Below, in pieces: positions 35,685-51,200 of a stretch of DNA of 64,000 bases. How positions within the stretch are numbered: position 1 is the stretch's first letter; each line of letters begins with the position of its first letter. The stretch is from Cololabis saira (lineage: Eukaryota; Chordata; Actinopteri; Beloniformes; Belonidae). Position numbers and translations under genes: made by a program. The stretch is from the NCBI RefSeq assembly GCF_033807715.1, contig NC_084590.1, forward strand, positions 3,324,501-3,388,500. The letters are read 5' to 3'. Under the pieces are notes generated by a model. That model was not told the origin of the DNA, made no database searches, and saw nothing but the letters and a program-made list of their open reading frames with translations.

Positions 35685-37079
35685 TAAAGTAGGAATAAAA
35701 AACATATACTACTGTCTAAAGTAGGAATAAAAAACATATACTACTGTCTAAAGTAGGAATAAAAAACATACTACTGTCTAAAATAAAGGAATAAAAAACA
35801 TATATTACTGTCTAAAGTAGGAAAAAACATATACTACTGTCTAAAGTAGGAATAAAAAACATATATTACTGTCTAAAGTAGGAATAAAAAACATATACTA
35901 CTGTCTAAAATAAAGGAATAAAAAACATATACTACTGTCTAAAGTAGGAATAAAAAACATATACTACTGTCTAAAGTAGGAATAAAAAACATATATTACT
36001 GTCTAAAGTAGGAATAAAAAACATATATTACTGTCTAAAGTAGGAATAAAAAACATATATTACTGTCTAAAGTAGGAATAAAAAACATATATTACTGTCT
36101 AAAGTAGGAATAAAAAACATATATTACTGTCTAAAGTAGGAATAAAAAACATATACTACTGTCTAAAGTAAAGGAATAAAAAACATATACTACTGTCTAA
36201 AGTAAAGGAATAAAAAACATATACTACTGTCTAAAGTAAAGGAATAAAAAACATATATTACTGTCTAAAGTAGGAATAAAAAACATATATTACTGTCTAA
36301 AGTAGGAATAAAAAACATATATTACTGTCTAAAATAAAGGAATAAAAAACATATTACTGTCTAAAGTAGGAATAAAAAACATATATTACTGTCTAAAGTA
36401 GGAATAAAAAACATATATTACTGTCTAAAGTAGGAATAAAAAACATATATTACTGTCTAAAGTAGGAATAAAAAACATATATTACTGTCTAAAATAAAGG
36501 AATAAAAAACATATTACTGTCTAAAGTAGGAATAAAAAACATATATTACTGTCTAAAGTAGGAATAAAAAACATATATTACTGTCTAAAGTAGGAATAAA
36601 AAACATATACTACTGTCTAAAGTAGGAATAAAAAACATATACTACTGTCTAAAGTAAAGGAATAAAAAACATATACTACTGTCTAAAGTAGGAATAAAAA
36701 ACATATATTACTGTCTAAAGTAGGAATAAAAAAACATATATTACTGTCTAAAGTAGGAATAAAAAACATATATTACTGTCTAAAGTAGGAATAAAAAACA
36801 TATACTACTGTCTAAAGTAGGAATAAAAAACATATATTACTGTCTAAAGTAAAGGAATAAAAAACATATATTACTGTCTAAAATAAAGGAATAAAAAACA
36901 TATACTACTGTCTAAAGTAAAGGAATAAAAAACATATATTACTGTCTAAAGTAAGGAATAAAAAACATATACTACTGTCTAAAGTAGGAATAAAAAACAT
37001 ATATTACTGTCTAAAGTAAAGGAATAAAAAACATATATTACTGTCTAAAATAAAGGAATAAAAAACATATATTACTGTC

Positions 37080-39100
37080 TAAAGTAGGAATAAAAAACAT
37101 ATATTACTGTCTAAAGTAGGAATAAAAAACATATATTACTGTCTAAAGTAGGAATAAAAAAACATATATTACTGTCTAAAGTAGGAATAAAAAACATATA
37201 TTACTGTCTAAAGTAGGAATAAAAAACATATATTACTGTCTAAAGTAGGAATAAAAAACATATACTACTGTCTAAAGTAAAGGAATAAAAAACATATACT
37301 ACTGTCTAAAGTAAAGGAATAAAAAACATATACTACTGTCTAAAGTAAAGGAATAAAAAACATATATTACTGTCTAAAGTAGGAATAAAAAACATATATT
37401 ACTGTCTAAAGTAGGAATAAAAAACATATATTACTGTCTAAAATAAAGGAATAAAAAACATATTACTGTCTAAAGTAGGAATAAAAAACATATATTACTG
37501 TCTAAAGTAGGAATAAAAAACATATACTACTGTCTAAAGTAAAGGAATAAAAAACATATACTACTGTCTTAAGTAAAGGAATAAAAAACATATACTACTG
37601 TCTAAAGTAAAGGAATAAAAAACATATACTACTGTCTAAAGTAGGAATAAAAAACATATATTACTGTCTAAAGTAGGAATAAAAAACATATACTACTGTC
37701 TAAAGTAGGAATAAAAAACATATACTACTGTCTAAAGTAGGAATAAAAAACATATATTACTGTCTAAAGTAGGAATAAAAAACATATATTACTGTCTAAA
37801 ATAAAGGAATAAAAAACATATATTACTGTCTAAAGTAGGAATAAAAAACATATACTACTGTCTAAAGTAGGAATAAAAAACATATATTACTGTCTAAAGT
37901 AGGAATAAAAAACATATATTACTGTCTAAAGTAGGAATAAAAAACATATATTACTGTCTAAAATAAAGGAATAAAAAACATATACTACTGTCTAAAGTAA
38001 AGGAATAAAAAACATATACTACTGTCTAAAGTAGGAATAAAAAACATATATTACTGTCTAAAGTAGGAATAAAAAACATATATTACTGTCTAAAGTAGGA
38101 ATAAAAAACATATATTACTGTCTAAAGTAGGAATAAAAAACATATATTACTGTCTAAAGTAGGAATAAAAAACATATATTACTGTCTAAAGTAGGAATAA
38201 AAAACATATATTACTGTCTAAAGTAGGAATAAAAAACATATATTACTGTCTAAAGTAGGAATAAAAAACATATACTACTGTCTAAAGTAAAGGAATAAAA
38301 AACATATATTACTGTCTAAAGTAAAGGAATAAAAAACATATACTACTGTCTAAAGTAAAGGAATAAAAAACATATATTACTGTCTAAAGTAGGAATAAAA
38401 AACATATATTACTGTCTAAAGTAGGAATAAAAAACATATATTACTGTCTAAAATAAAGGAATAAAAAACATATTACTGTCTAAAGTAGGAATAAAAAACA
38501 TATATTACTGTCTAAAGTAGGAATAAAAAACATATACTACTGTCTAAAGTAAAGGAATAAAAAACATATACTACTGTCTTAAGTAAAGGAATAAAAAACA
38601 TATACTACTGTCTAAAGTAAAGGAATAAAAAACATATACTACTGTCTAAAGTAGGAATAAAAAACATATATTACTGTCTAAAGTAGGAATAAAAAACATA
38701 TACTACTGTCTAAAGTAGGAATAAAAAACATATACTACTGTCTAAAGTAGGAATAAAAAACATATATTACTGTCTAAAGTAGGAATAAAAAACATATATT
38801 ACTGTCTAAAAGTAAAGGAATAAAAAACATATATTACTGTCTAAAGTAGGAATAAAAAACATATACTACTGTCTAAAGTAGGAATAAAAAACATATATTA
38901 CTGTCTAAAGTAGGAATAAAAAACATATATTACTGTCTAAAGTAGGAATAAAAAACATATATTACTGTCTAAAATAAAGGAATAAAAAACATATACTACT
39001 GTCTAAAGTAAAGGAATAAAAAAACATATACTACTGTCTAAAGTAGGAATAAAAAACATATATTACTGTCTAAAGTAGGAATAAAAAACATATATTACTG
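37080..39100. repeat. ~1,010-bp higher-order repeat, two copies
   Basis: GTCTTAAG occurs at 37566 and 38576, and the short tail ACATATTACTG near 37460 and 38470, both 1,010 bp apart. Around both GTCTTAAG sites the monomer order is the same as at 267 and 2711, although the sites are more than 34 kb apart. Confidence 0.8.
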
Positions 39101-42100
39101 TCTAAAGTAGGAATAAAAAACATATATTACTGTCTAAAGTAGGAATAAAAAACATATATTACTGTCTAAAGTAGGAATAAAAAACATATATTACTGTCTA
39201 AAGTAGGAATAAAAAACATATACTACTGTCTAAAGTAAAGGAATAAAAAACATATACTACTGTCTAAAGTAAAGGAATAAAAAACATATACTACTGTCTA
39301 AAGTAAGGAATAAAAAACATATATTACTGTCTAAAGTAGGAATAAAAAACATATATTACTGTCTAAAGTAGGAATAAAAAACATATATTACTGTCTAAAA
39401 TAAAGGAATAAAAAACATATTACTGTCTAAAGTAGGAATAAAAAACATATATTACTGTCTAAAGTAGGAATAAAAAACATATATTACTGTCTAAAGTAGG
39501 AATAAAAAACATATATTACTGTCTAAAGTAGGAATAAAAAACATATATTACTGTCTAAAATAAAGGAATAAAAAACATATTACTGTCTAAAGTAGGAATA
39601 AAAAACATATATTACTGTCTAAAGTAGGAATAAAAAACATATATTACTGTCTAAAGTAGGAATAAAAAACATATACTACTGTCTAAAGTAGGAATAAAAA
39701 ACATATACTACTGTCCTAAAGTAAAGGAATAAAAAACATATACTACTGTCTAAAGTAGGAATAAAAAACATATATTACTGTCTAAAGTAGGAATAAAAAA
39801 CATATATTACTGTCTAAAGTAGGAATAAAAAACATATATTACTGTCTAAAGTAGGAATAAAAAACATATACTACTGTCTAAAGTAGGAATAAAAAACATA
39901 TATTACTGTCTAAAGTAAAGGAATAAAAAACATATACTACTGTCTAAAGTAAAGGAATAAAAAACATATTCTATTGTCTAAAGTAGGAATAAAAAACATA
40001 TATTACTGTCTAAAATAAAGGAATAAAAAACATATATTACTGTCTAAAGTAAGAAAAAACATATACTACTGTCTAAAGTAAAGGAATAAAAAACATATAC
40101 TACTGTCTAAAGTAAAGGAATAAAAAACATATACTACTGTCTAAAGTAGGAATAAAAAACATATATTACTGTCTAAAGTAAAGGAATAAAAAACATATAT
40201 TACTGTCTAAAATAAAGGAATAAAAAACATATACTACTGTCTAAAGTAAAGGAATAAAAAACATATATTACTGTCTAAAGTAAAGGAATAAAAAACATAT
40301 ACTACTGTCTAAAGTAGGAATAAAAAACATATATTACTGTCTAAAGTAAAGGAATAAAAAACATATATTACTGTCTAAAATAAAGGAATAAAAAACATAT
40401 ATTACTGTCTAAAGTAGGAATAAAAAACATATATTACTGTCTAAAGTAGGAATAAAAAACATATATTACTGTCTAAAGTAGGAATAAAAAACATATATTA
40501 CTGTCTAAAGTAGGAATAAAAAACATATATTACTGTCTAAAGTAGGAATAAAAAACATATATACTGTCTAAAGTAGGAATAAAAAACATATACTACTGTC
40601 TAAAGTAAAGGAATAAAAAACATATACTACTGTCTAAAGTAAAGGAATAAAAAACATATACTACTGTCTAAAGTAAAGGAATAAAAAACATATATTACTG
40701 TCTAAAGTAGGAATAAAAAAACATATATTACTGTCTAAAGTAGGAATAAAAAACATATATTACTGTCTAAAATAAAGGAATAAAAAACATATTACTGTCT
40801 AAAGTAGGAATAAAAAACATATATTACTGTCTAAAGTAGGAATAAAAAACATATATTACTGTCTAAAGTAGGAATAAAAAACATATATTACTGTCTAAAG
40901 TAGGAATAAAAAACATATATTACTGTCTAAAATAAAGGAATAAAAAACATATTACTGTCTAAAGTAGGAATAAAAAACATATATTACTGTCTAAAGTAGG
41001 AATAAAAAACATATATTACTGTCTAAAGTAGGAATAAAAAACATATACTACTGTCTAAAGTAGGAATAAAAAACATATACTACTGTCTAAAGTAAAGGAA
41101 TAAAAAACATATACTACTGTCTAAAGTAGGAATAAAAAACATATATTACTGTCTAAAGTAGGAATAAAAAACATATATTACTGTCTAAAGTAGGAATAAA
41201 AAACATATATTACTGTCTAAAGTAGGAATAAAAAACATATATTACTGTCTAAAGTAAAGGAATAAAAAACATATTCTATTGTCTAAAGTAGGAATAAAAA
41301 ACATATATTACTGTCTAAAATAAAGGAATAAAAAACATATATTACTGTCTAAAGTAAGAAAAAACATATACTACTGTCTAAAGTAAAGGAATAAAAAACA
41401 TATACTACTGTCTAAAGTAAAGGAATAAAAAACATATACTACTGTCTAAAGTAGGAATAAAAAACATATATTACTGTCTAAAGTAAAGGAATAAAAAACA
41501 TATATTACTGTCTAAAATAAAGGAATAAAAAACATATACTACTGTCTAAAGTAAAGGAATAAAAAACATATATTACTGTCTAAAGTAAAGGAATAAAAAA
41601 CATATACTACTGTCTAAAGTAGGAATAAAAAACATATATTACTGTCTAAAGTAAAGGAATAAAAAACATATATTACTGTCTAAAATAAAGGAATAAAAAA
41701 CATATATTACTGTCTAAAGTAGGAATAAAAAACATATATTACTGTCTAAAGTAAAGGAATAAAAAACATATATTACTGTCTAAAGTAGGAATAAAAAAAC
41801 ATATACTACTGTCTAAAGTAGGAATAAAAAACATATACTACTGTCTAAAGTAGGAATAAAAAACATATACTACTGTCTAAAGTAAAGGAATAAAAAACAT
41901 ATACTACTGTCTAAAGTAGGAATAAAAAACATATACTACTGTCTAAAGTAGGAATAAAAAACATATACTACTGTCTAAAGTAAAGGAATAAAAAACATAT
42001 ACTACTGTCTAAAGTAGGAATAAAAAACATATATTACTGTCTAAAGTAGGAATAAAAAACATATATTACTGTCTAAAGTAGGAATAAAAAACATATATTA

Positions 42101-42239
42101 CTGTCTAAAGTAAAGGAATAAAAAACATATACTACTGTCTAAAGTAAAGGAATAAAAAACATATTCTATTGTCTAAAGTAGGAATAAAAAACATATATTA
42201 CTGTCTAAATAAAGGAATAAAAACATATATTACTGTCTA

Positions 42240-45200
42240 AAGTAAGAAAAAACATATACTACTGTCTAAAGTAAAGGAATAAAAAAACATATACTACTGT
42301 CTAAAGTAAAGGAATAAAAAACATATACTACTGTCTAAAGTAGGAATAAAAAACATATATTACTGTCTAAAGTAAAGGAATAAAAAACATATATTACTGT
42401 CTAAATAAAGGAATAAAAAACATATACTACTGTCTAAAGTAAAGGAATAAAAAACATATATTACTGTCTAAAGTAAAGGAATAAAAAACATATACTACTG
42501 TCTAAAGTAAAGGAATAAAAAACATATATTACTGTCTAAAGTAAAGGAATAAAAAACATATATTACTGTCTAAAATAAAGGAATAAAAAACATATATTAC
42601 TGTCTAAAGTAGGAATAAAAAACATATATTACTGTCTAAAGTAAAGGAATAAAAAACATATATTACTGTCTAAAGTAGGAATAAAAAACATATATTACTG
42701 TCTAAAGTAGGAATAAAAAACATATATTACTGTCTAAAGTAGGAATAAAAAACATATATTACTGTCTAAAATAAAGGAATAAAAAACATATACTACTGTC
42801 TAAAGTAAAGGAATAAAAAACATATACTACTGTCTTAAGTAAGGAATAAAAAACATATACTACTGTCTAAAGTAAAGGAATAAAAAACATATACTACTGT
42901 CTAAAGTAGGAATAAAAAACATATATTACTGTCTAAAGTAGGAATAAAAAACATATATTACTGTCTAAAATAAAGGAATAAAAAACATATATTACTGTCT
43001 AAAGTAGGAATAAAAAACATATACTACTGTCTAAAGTAGGAATAAAAAACATATATTACTGTCTAAAGTAGGAATAAAAAACATATATTACTGTCTAAAG
43101 TAGGAATAAAAAACATATATTACTGTCTAAAGTAGGAATAAAAAACATATATTACTGTCTAAAGTAGGAATAAAAAACATATACTACTGTCTAAAGTAAA
43201 GGAATAAAAAACATATACTACTGTCTAAAGTAAAGGAATAAAAAACATATACTACTGTCTAAAGTAAAGGAATAAAAAACATATACTACTGTCTAAAGTA
43301 AAGGAATAAAAAACATATACTACTGTCTAAAGTAGGAATAAAAAACATATATTACTGTCTAAAGTAAAGGAATAAAAAACATATATTACTGTCTAAAATA
43401 AAGGAATAAAAAACATATACTACTGTCTAAAGTAAAGGAATAAAAAACATATATTACTGTCTAAAGTAAAGGAATAAAAAACATATACTACTGTCTAAAG
43501 TAGGAATAAAAAACATATATTACTGTCTAAAGTAAAGGAATAAAAAACATATATTACTGTCTAAAGTAAAGGAATAAAAAACATATATTACTGTCTAAAG
43601 TAGGAATAAAAAACATATATTACTGTCTAAAGTAGGAATAAAAAACATATATTACTGTCTAAAGTAGGAATAAAAAACATATATTACTGTCTAAAGTAGG
43701 AATAAAAAACATATATTACTGTCTAAAGTAGGAATAAAAAACATATATTACTGTCTAAAGTAGGAATAAAAAACATATACTACTGTCTAAAGTAAAGGAA
43801 TAAAAAACATATACTACTGTCTAAAGTAAAGGAATAAAAAACATATACTACTGTCTAAAGTAGGAATAAAAAAACATATACTACTGTCTAAAGTAAAGGA
43901 ATAAAAAACATATATTACTGTCTAAAGTAGGAATAAAAAACATATATTACTGTCTAAAGTAGGAATAAAAAACATATATTACTGTCTAAAATAAAGGAAT
44001 AAAAAACATATTACTGTCTAAAGTAGGAATAAAAAACATATATTACTGTCTAAAGTAGGAATAAAAAACATATATTACTGTCTAAAGTAGGAATAAAAAA
44101 CATATATTACTGTCTAAAGTAGGAATAAAAAACATATATTACTGTCTAAAGTAGGAATAAAAAACATATACTACTGTCTAAAGTAGGAATAAAAAACATA
44201 TACTACTGTCTAAAGTAAAGGAATAAAAAACATATACTACTGTCTAAAGTAGGAATAAAAAACATATATTACTGTCTAAAGTAGGAATAAAAAACATATA
44301 TTACTGTCTAAAGTAGGAATAAAAAACATATACTACTGTCTAAAGTAGGAATAAAAAACATATATTACTGTCTAAAGTAAAGGAATAAAAAACATATACT
44401 ACTGTCTAAAGTAAAGGAATAAAAAACATATTCTATTGTCTAAAGTAGGAATAAAAAACATATATTACTGTCTAAAATAAAGGAATAAAAAACATATATT
44501 ACTGTCTAAAGTAAGAAAAAACATATACTACTGTCTAAAGTAAAGGAATAAAAAACATATACTACTGTCTAAAGTAAAGGAATAAAAAACATATACTACT
44601 GTCTAAAGTAGGAATAAAAAACATATATTACTGTCTAAAGTAAAGGAATAAAAAACATATATTACTGTCTAAAATAAAGGAATAAAAAACATATACTACT
44701 GTCTAAAGTAAAGGAATAAAAAACATATATTACTGTCTAAAGTAAAGGAATAAAAAACATATACTACTGTCTAAAGTAGGAATAAAAAACATATATTACT
44801 GTCTAAAGTAAAGGAATAAAAAACATATATTACTGTCTAAAATAAAGGAATAAAAAACATATATTACTGTCTAAAGTAGGAATAAAAAACATATATTACT
44901 GTCTAAAGTAAAGGAATAAAAAACATATATTACTGTCTAAAGTAGGAATAAAAAACATATATTACTGTCTAAAGTAAAGGAATAAAAAACATATACTACT
45001 GTCTAAAGTAGGAATAAAAAACATATATTACTGTCTAAAGTAGGAATAAAAAACATATACTACTGTCTAAAGTAGGAATAAAAAACATATATTACTGTCT
45101 AAAGTAAAGGAATAAAAAACATATACTACTGTCTAAAGTAAAGGAATAAAAAACATATTCTATTGTCTAAAGTAGGAATAAAAAACATATATTACTGTCT

Positions 45201-48200
45201 AAAATAAAGGAATAAAAAACATATATTACTGTCTAAAGTAAGAAAAAACATATACTACTGTCTAAAGTAAAGGAATAAAAAACATATACTACTGTCTAAA
45301 GTAAAGGAATAAAAAACATATACTACTGTCTAAAGTAGGAATAAAAAACATATATTACTGTCTAAAGTAAAGGAATAAAAAACATATATTACTGTCTAAA
45401 ATAAAGGAATAAAAAACATATACTACTGTCTAAAGTAAAGGAATAAAAAACATATATTACTGTCTAAAGTAGGAATAAAAAACATATATTACTGTCTAAA
45501 GTAGGAATAAAAAACATATACTACTGTCTAAAGTAGGAATAAAAAACATATACTACTGTCTAAAGTAAAGGAATAAAAAACATATACTACTGTCTAAAGT
45601 AGGAATAAAAAACATATATTACTGTCTAAAGTAGGAATAAAAAACATATACTACTGTCTAAAGTAGGAATAAAAAACATATATTACTGTCTAAAGTAAAG
45701 GAATAAAAAACATATACTACTGTCTAAAGTAAAGGAATAAAAAACATATTCTATTGTCTAAAGTAGGAATAAAAAACATATATTACTGTCTAAAATAAAG
45801 GAATAAAAAACATATATTACTGTCTAAAGTAAGAAAAAACATATACTACTGTCTAAAGTAAAGGAATAAAAAACATATACTACTGTCTAAAGTAAAGGAA
45901 TAAAAAACATATACTACTGTCTAAAGTAGGAATAAAAAACATATATTACTGTCTAAAGTAAAGGAATAAAAAACATATATTACTGTCTAAAATAAAGGAA
46001 TAAAAAACATATACTACTGTCTAAAGTAAAGGAATAAAAAACATATACTACTGTCTAAAGTAAAGGAATAAAAAACATATATTACTGTCTAAAGTAAAGG
46101 AATAAAAAACATATATTACTGTCTAAAATAAAGGAATAAAAAACATATATTACTGTCTAAAGTAGGAATAAAAAACATATATTACTGTCTAAAGTAAAGG
46201 AATAAAAAACATATACTACTGTCTAAAATAAAGGAATAAAAAACATATACTACTGTCTAAAGTAGGAATAAAAAACATATATTACTGTCTAAAGTAAAGG
46301 AATAAAAAACATATACTACTGTCTAAAGTAGGAATAAAAAACATATATTACTGTCTAAAATAAAGGAATAAAAAACATATATTACTGTCCAAAGTAGGAG
46401 TAAAAAACATTTATTACTGTCTAAAGGGAGGAATAAAATACTTTTACTACTGTCTAAAGTAAAGGAATAAAAAACATATATTACTGTCTAAAGTAGGAAT
46501 AAAAAACATATATTACTGTCTAAAGTAAAGGAATAAAAAACATATACTACTGTCTAAAATAAAGGAATAAAAAACATACATTACTGTCTAAAGTAGGAAT
46601 AAAAACATATATTACTGTCTAAAGTAGGAATAAAAAACATATACTACTGTCTAAAATAAAGGAATAAAAAACATATACTACTGTCTAAAGTAGGAATAAA
46701 AAACATATACTACTGTCTAAAGTAGGAATAAAAAACATATACTACTGTCTAAAGTAAAGGAATAAAAAACATATACTACTGTCTAAAGTAGGAATAAAAA
46801 ATATATACTACTGTCTAAAGTAAAGGAATAAAAAACATATACTACTGTCTAAAGTAAGAAATAAAAAACATATTACTGTCTAAAATAAAGGAATAAAAAA
46901 CATATATTACTGTCCAAAGTAGGAGTAAAAAACATTTATTACTGTCTAAAGGGAGGAATAAAATACTTTTACTACTGTCTAAAGTAGGAATAAAAAACAT
47001 ATACTACTGTCTAAAGTAGGAATAAAAAACATATACTACTGTCTAAAGTAAAGGAATAAAAAACATATACTACTGTCTAAAGTAGGAATAAAAAACATAT
47101 ATTACTGTCTAAAATAAAGGAATAAAAAACATATATTACTGTCTAAAGTAAGAAAAAACATATACTACTGTCTAAAGTAAAGGAATAAAAAACATATACT
47201 ACTGTCTAAAGTAAAGGAATAAAAAACATATACTACTGTCTAAAGTAGGAATAAAAAACATATATTACTGTCTAAAGTAAAGGAATAAAAAACATATATT
47301 ACTGTCTAAAATAAAGGAATAAAAAACATATACTACTGTCTAAAGTAAAGGAATAAAAAACATATATTACTGTCTAAAGTAAAGGAATAAAAAACATATA
47401 CTACTGTCTAAAGTAAAGGAATAAAAAACATATATTACTGTCTAAAGTAAAGGAATAAAAAACATATATTACTGTCTAAAATAAAGGAATAAAAAACATA
47501 TATTACTGTCTAAAGTAGGAATAAAAAACATATATTACTGTCTAAAGTAAAGGAATAAAAAACATATATTACTGTCTAAAGTAGGAATAAAAAACATATA
47601 TTACTGTCTAAAGTAGGAATAAAAAACATATATTACTGTCTAAAGTAGGAATAAAAAACATATATTACTGTCTAAAATAAAGGAATAAAAAACATATACT
47701 ACTGTCTAAAGTAAAGGAATAAAAAACATATACTACTGTCTTAAGTAAAGGAATAAAAAACATATACTACTGTCTAAAGTAAAGGAATAAAAAACATATA
47801 CTACTGTCTAAAGTAGGAATAAAAAACATATATTACTGTCTAAAGTAGGAATAAAAAACATATATTACTGTCTAAAATAAAGGAATAAAAAACATATATT
47901 ACTGTCTAAAGTAGGAATAAAAAACATATACTACTGTCTAAAGTAGGAATAAAAAACATATATTACTGTCTAAAGTAGGAATAAAAAACATATATTACTG
48001 TCTAAAGTAGGAATAAAAAACATATATTACTGTCTAAAGTAGGAATAAAAAACATATATTACTGTCTAAAGTAGGAATAAAAAACATATACTACTGTCTA
48101 AAGTAAAGGAATAAAAAACATATACTACTGTCTAAAGTAAAGGAATAAAAAACATATACTACTGTCTAAAGTAAAGGAATAAAAAACATATACTACTGTC

Positions 48201-51200
48201 TAAAGTAAAGGAATAAAAAACATATACTACTGTCTAAAGTAGGAATAAAAAACATATATTACTGTCTAAAGTAAAGGAATAAAAAACATATATTACTGTC
48301 TAAAATAAAGGAATAAAAAACATATACTACTGTCTAAAGTAAAGGAATAAAAAACATATATTACTGTCTAAAGTAAAGGAATAAAAAACATATACTACTG
48401 TCTAAAGTAGGAATAAAAAACATATATTACTGTCTAAAGTAAAGGAATAAAAAACATATATTACTGTCTAAAATAAAGGAATAAAAAACATATATTACTG
48501 TCTAAAGTAGGAATAAAAAACATATATTACTGTCTAAAGTAGGAATAAAAAACATATATTACTGTCTAAAGTAGGAATAAAAAACATATATTACTGTCTA
48601 AAGTAGGAATAAAAAACATATATTACTGTCTAAAGTAGGAATAAAAAACATATATTACTGTCTAAAGTAGGAATAAAAAACATATACTACTGTCTAAAGT
48701 AAAGGAATAAAAAACATATACTACTGTCTAAAGTAAAGGAATAAAAAACATATACTACTGTCTAAAGTAGGAATAAAAAACATATACTACTGTCTAAAGT
48801 AAAGGAATAAAAAACATATATTACTGTCTAAAGTAGGAATAAAAAACATATATTACTGTCTAAAGTAGGAATAAAAAACATATATTACTGTCTAAAATAA
48901 AGGAATAAAAAACATATTACTGTCTAAAGTAGGAATAAAAAACATATATTACTGTCTAAAGTAGGAATAAAAAACATATATTACTGTCTAAAGTAGGAAT
49001 AAAAAACATATATTACTGTCTAAAGTAGGAATAAAAAACATATATTACTGTCTAAAGTAGGAATAAAAAACATATACTACTGTCTAAAGTAGGAATAAAA
49101 AACATATACTACTGTCTAAAGTAAAGGAATAAAAAACATATACTACTGTCTAAAGTAGGAATAAAAAACATATATTACTGTCTAAAGTAGGAATAAAAAA
49201 CATATATTACTGTCTAAAGTAGGAATAAAAAACATATACTACTGTCTAAAGTAGGAATAAAAAACATATATTACTGTCTAAAGTAAAGGAATAAAAAACA
49301 TATACTACTGTCTAAAGTAAAGGAATAAAAAACATATATTACTGTCTAAAATAAAGGAATAAAAAACATATATTACTGTCTAAAGTAAGAAAAAACATAT
49401 ACTACTGTCTAAAGTAAAGGAATAAAAAACATATACTACTGTCTAAAGTAAAGGAATAAAAAACATATACTACTGTCTAAAGTAAAGGAATAAAAAACAT
49501 ATTACTGTCTAAAGTAGGAATAAAAAACATATATTACTGTCTAAAGTAAAGGAATAAAAAACATATATTACTGTCTAAAATAAAGGAATAAAAAACATAT
49601 ACTACTGTCTAAAGTAAAGGAATAAAAAACATATATTACTGTCTAAAGTAAAGGAATAAAAAACATATACTACTGTCTAAAGTAGGAATAAAAAACATAT
49701 ATTACTGTCTAAAGTAAAGGAATAAAAAACATATACTACTGTCTAAAGTAAAGGAATAAAAAACATATACTACTGTCTAAAGTAGGAATAAAAAACATAT
49801 ATTACTGTCTAAAGTAAAGGAATAAAAAACATATATTACTGTCTAAAATAAAGGAATAAAAAACATATACTACTGTCTAAAGTAAAGGAATAAAAAACAT
49901 ATATTACTGTCTAAAGTAAAGGAATAAAAAACATATACTACTGTCTAAAGTAGGAATAAAAAACATATATTACTGTCTAAAGTAAAGGAATAAAAAACAT
50001 ATATTACTGTCTAAAATAAAGGAATAAAAAACATATATTACTGTCTAAAGTAGGAATAAAAAACATATATTACTGTCTAAAGTAAAGGAATAAAAAACAT
50101 ATATTACTGTCTAAAGTAGGAATAAAAAACATATACTACTGTCTAAAGTAGGAATAAAAAACATATACTACTGTCTAAAGTAAAGGAATAAAAAACATAT
50201 ACTACTGTCTAAAGTAGGAATAAAAAACATATATTACTGTCTAAAGTAGGAATAAAAAACATATACTACTGTCTAAAGTAGGAATAAAAAACATATATTA
50301 CTGTCTAAAGTAAAGGAATAAAAAACATATACTACTGTCTAAAGTAAAGGAATAAAAAACATATTCTATTGTCTAAAGTAGGAATAAAAAACATATATTA
50401 CTGTCTAAAATAAAGGAATAAAAAACATATATTACTGTCTAAAGTAAGAAAAAACATATACTACTGTCTAAAGTAAAGGAATAAAAAACATATACTACTG
50501 TCTAAAGTAAAGGAATAAAAAACATATACTACTGTCTAAAGTAGGAATAAAAAACATATATTACTGTCTAAAGTAAAGGAATAAAAAACATATATTACTG
50601 TCTAAAATAAAGGAATAAAAAACATATACTACTGTCTAAAGTAAAGGAATAAAAAACATATATTACTGTCTAAAGTAGGAATAAAAAACATATATTACTG
50701 TCTAAAGTAAAGGAATAAAAAACATATATTACTGTCTAAAGTAGGAATAAAAAACATATACTACTGTCTAAAGTAGGAATAAAAAACATATACTACTGTC
50801 TAAAGTAAAGGAATAAAAAACATATACTACTGTCTAAAGTAGGAATAAAAAACATATATTACTGTCTAAAGTAGGAATAAAAAACATATACTACTGTCTA
50901 AAGTAGGAATAAAAAACATATATTACTGTCTAAAGTAAAGGAATAAAAAACATATACTACTGTCTAAAGTAAAGGAATAAAAAACATATTCTATTGTCTA
51001 AAGTAGGAATAAAAAACATATATTACTGTCTAAAATAAAGGAATAAAAAACATATATTACTGTCTAAAGTAAGAAAAAACATATACTACTGTCTAAAGTA
51101 AAGGAATAAAAAACATATACTACTGTCTAAAGTAAAGGAATAAAAAACATATACTACTGTCTAAAGTAGGAATAAAAAACATATATTACTGTCTAAAGTA

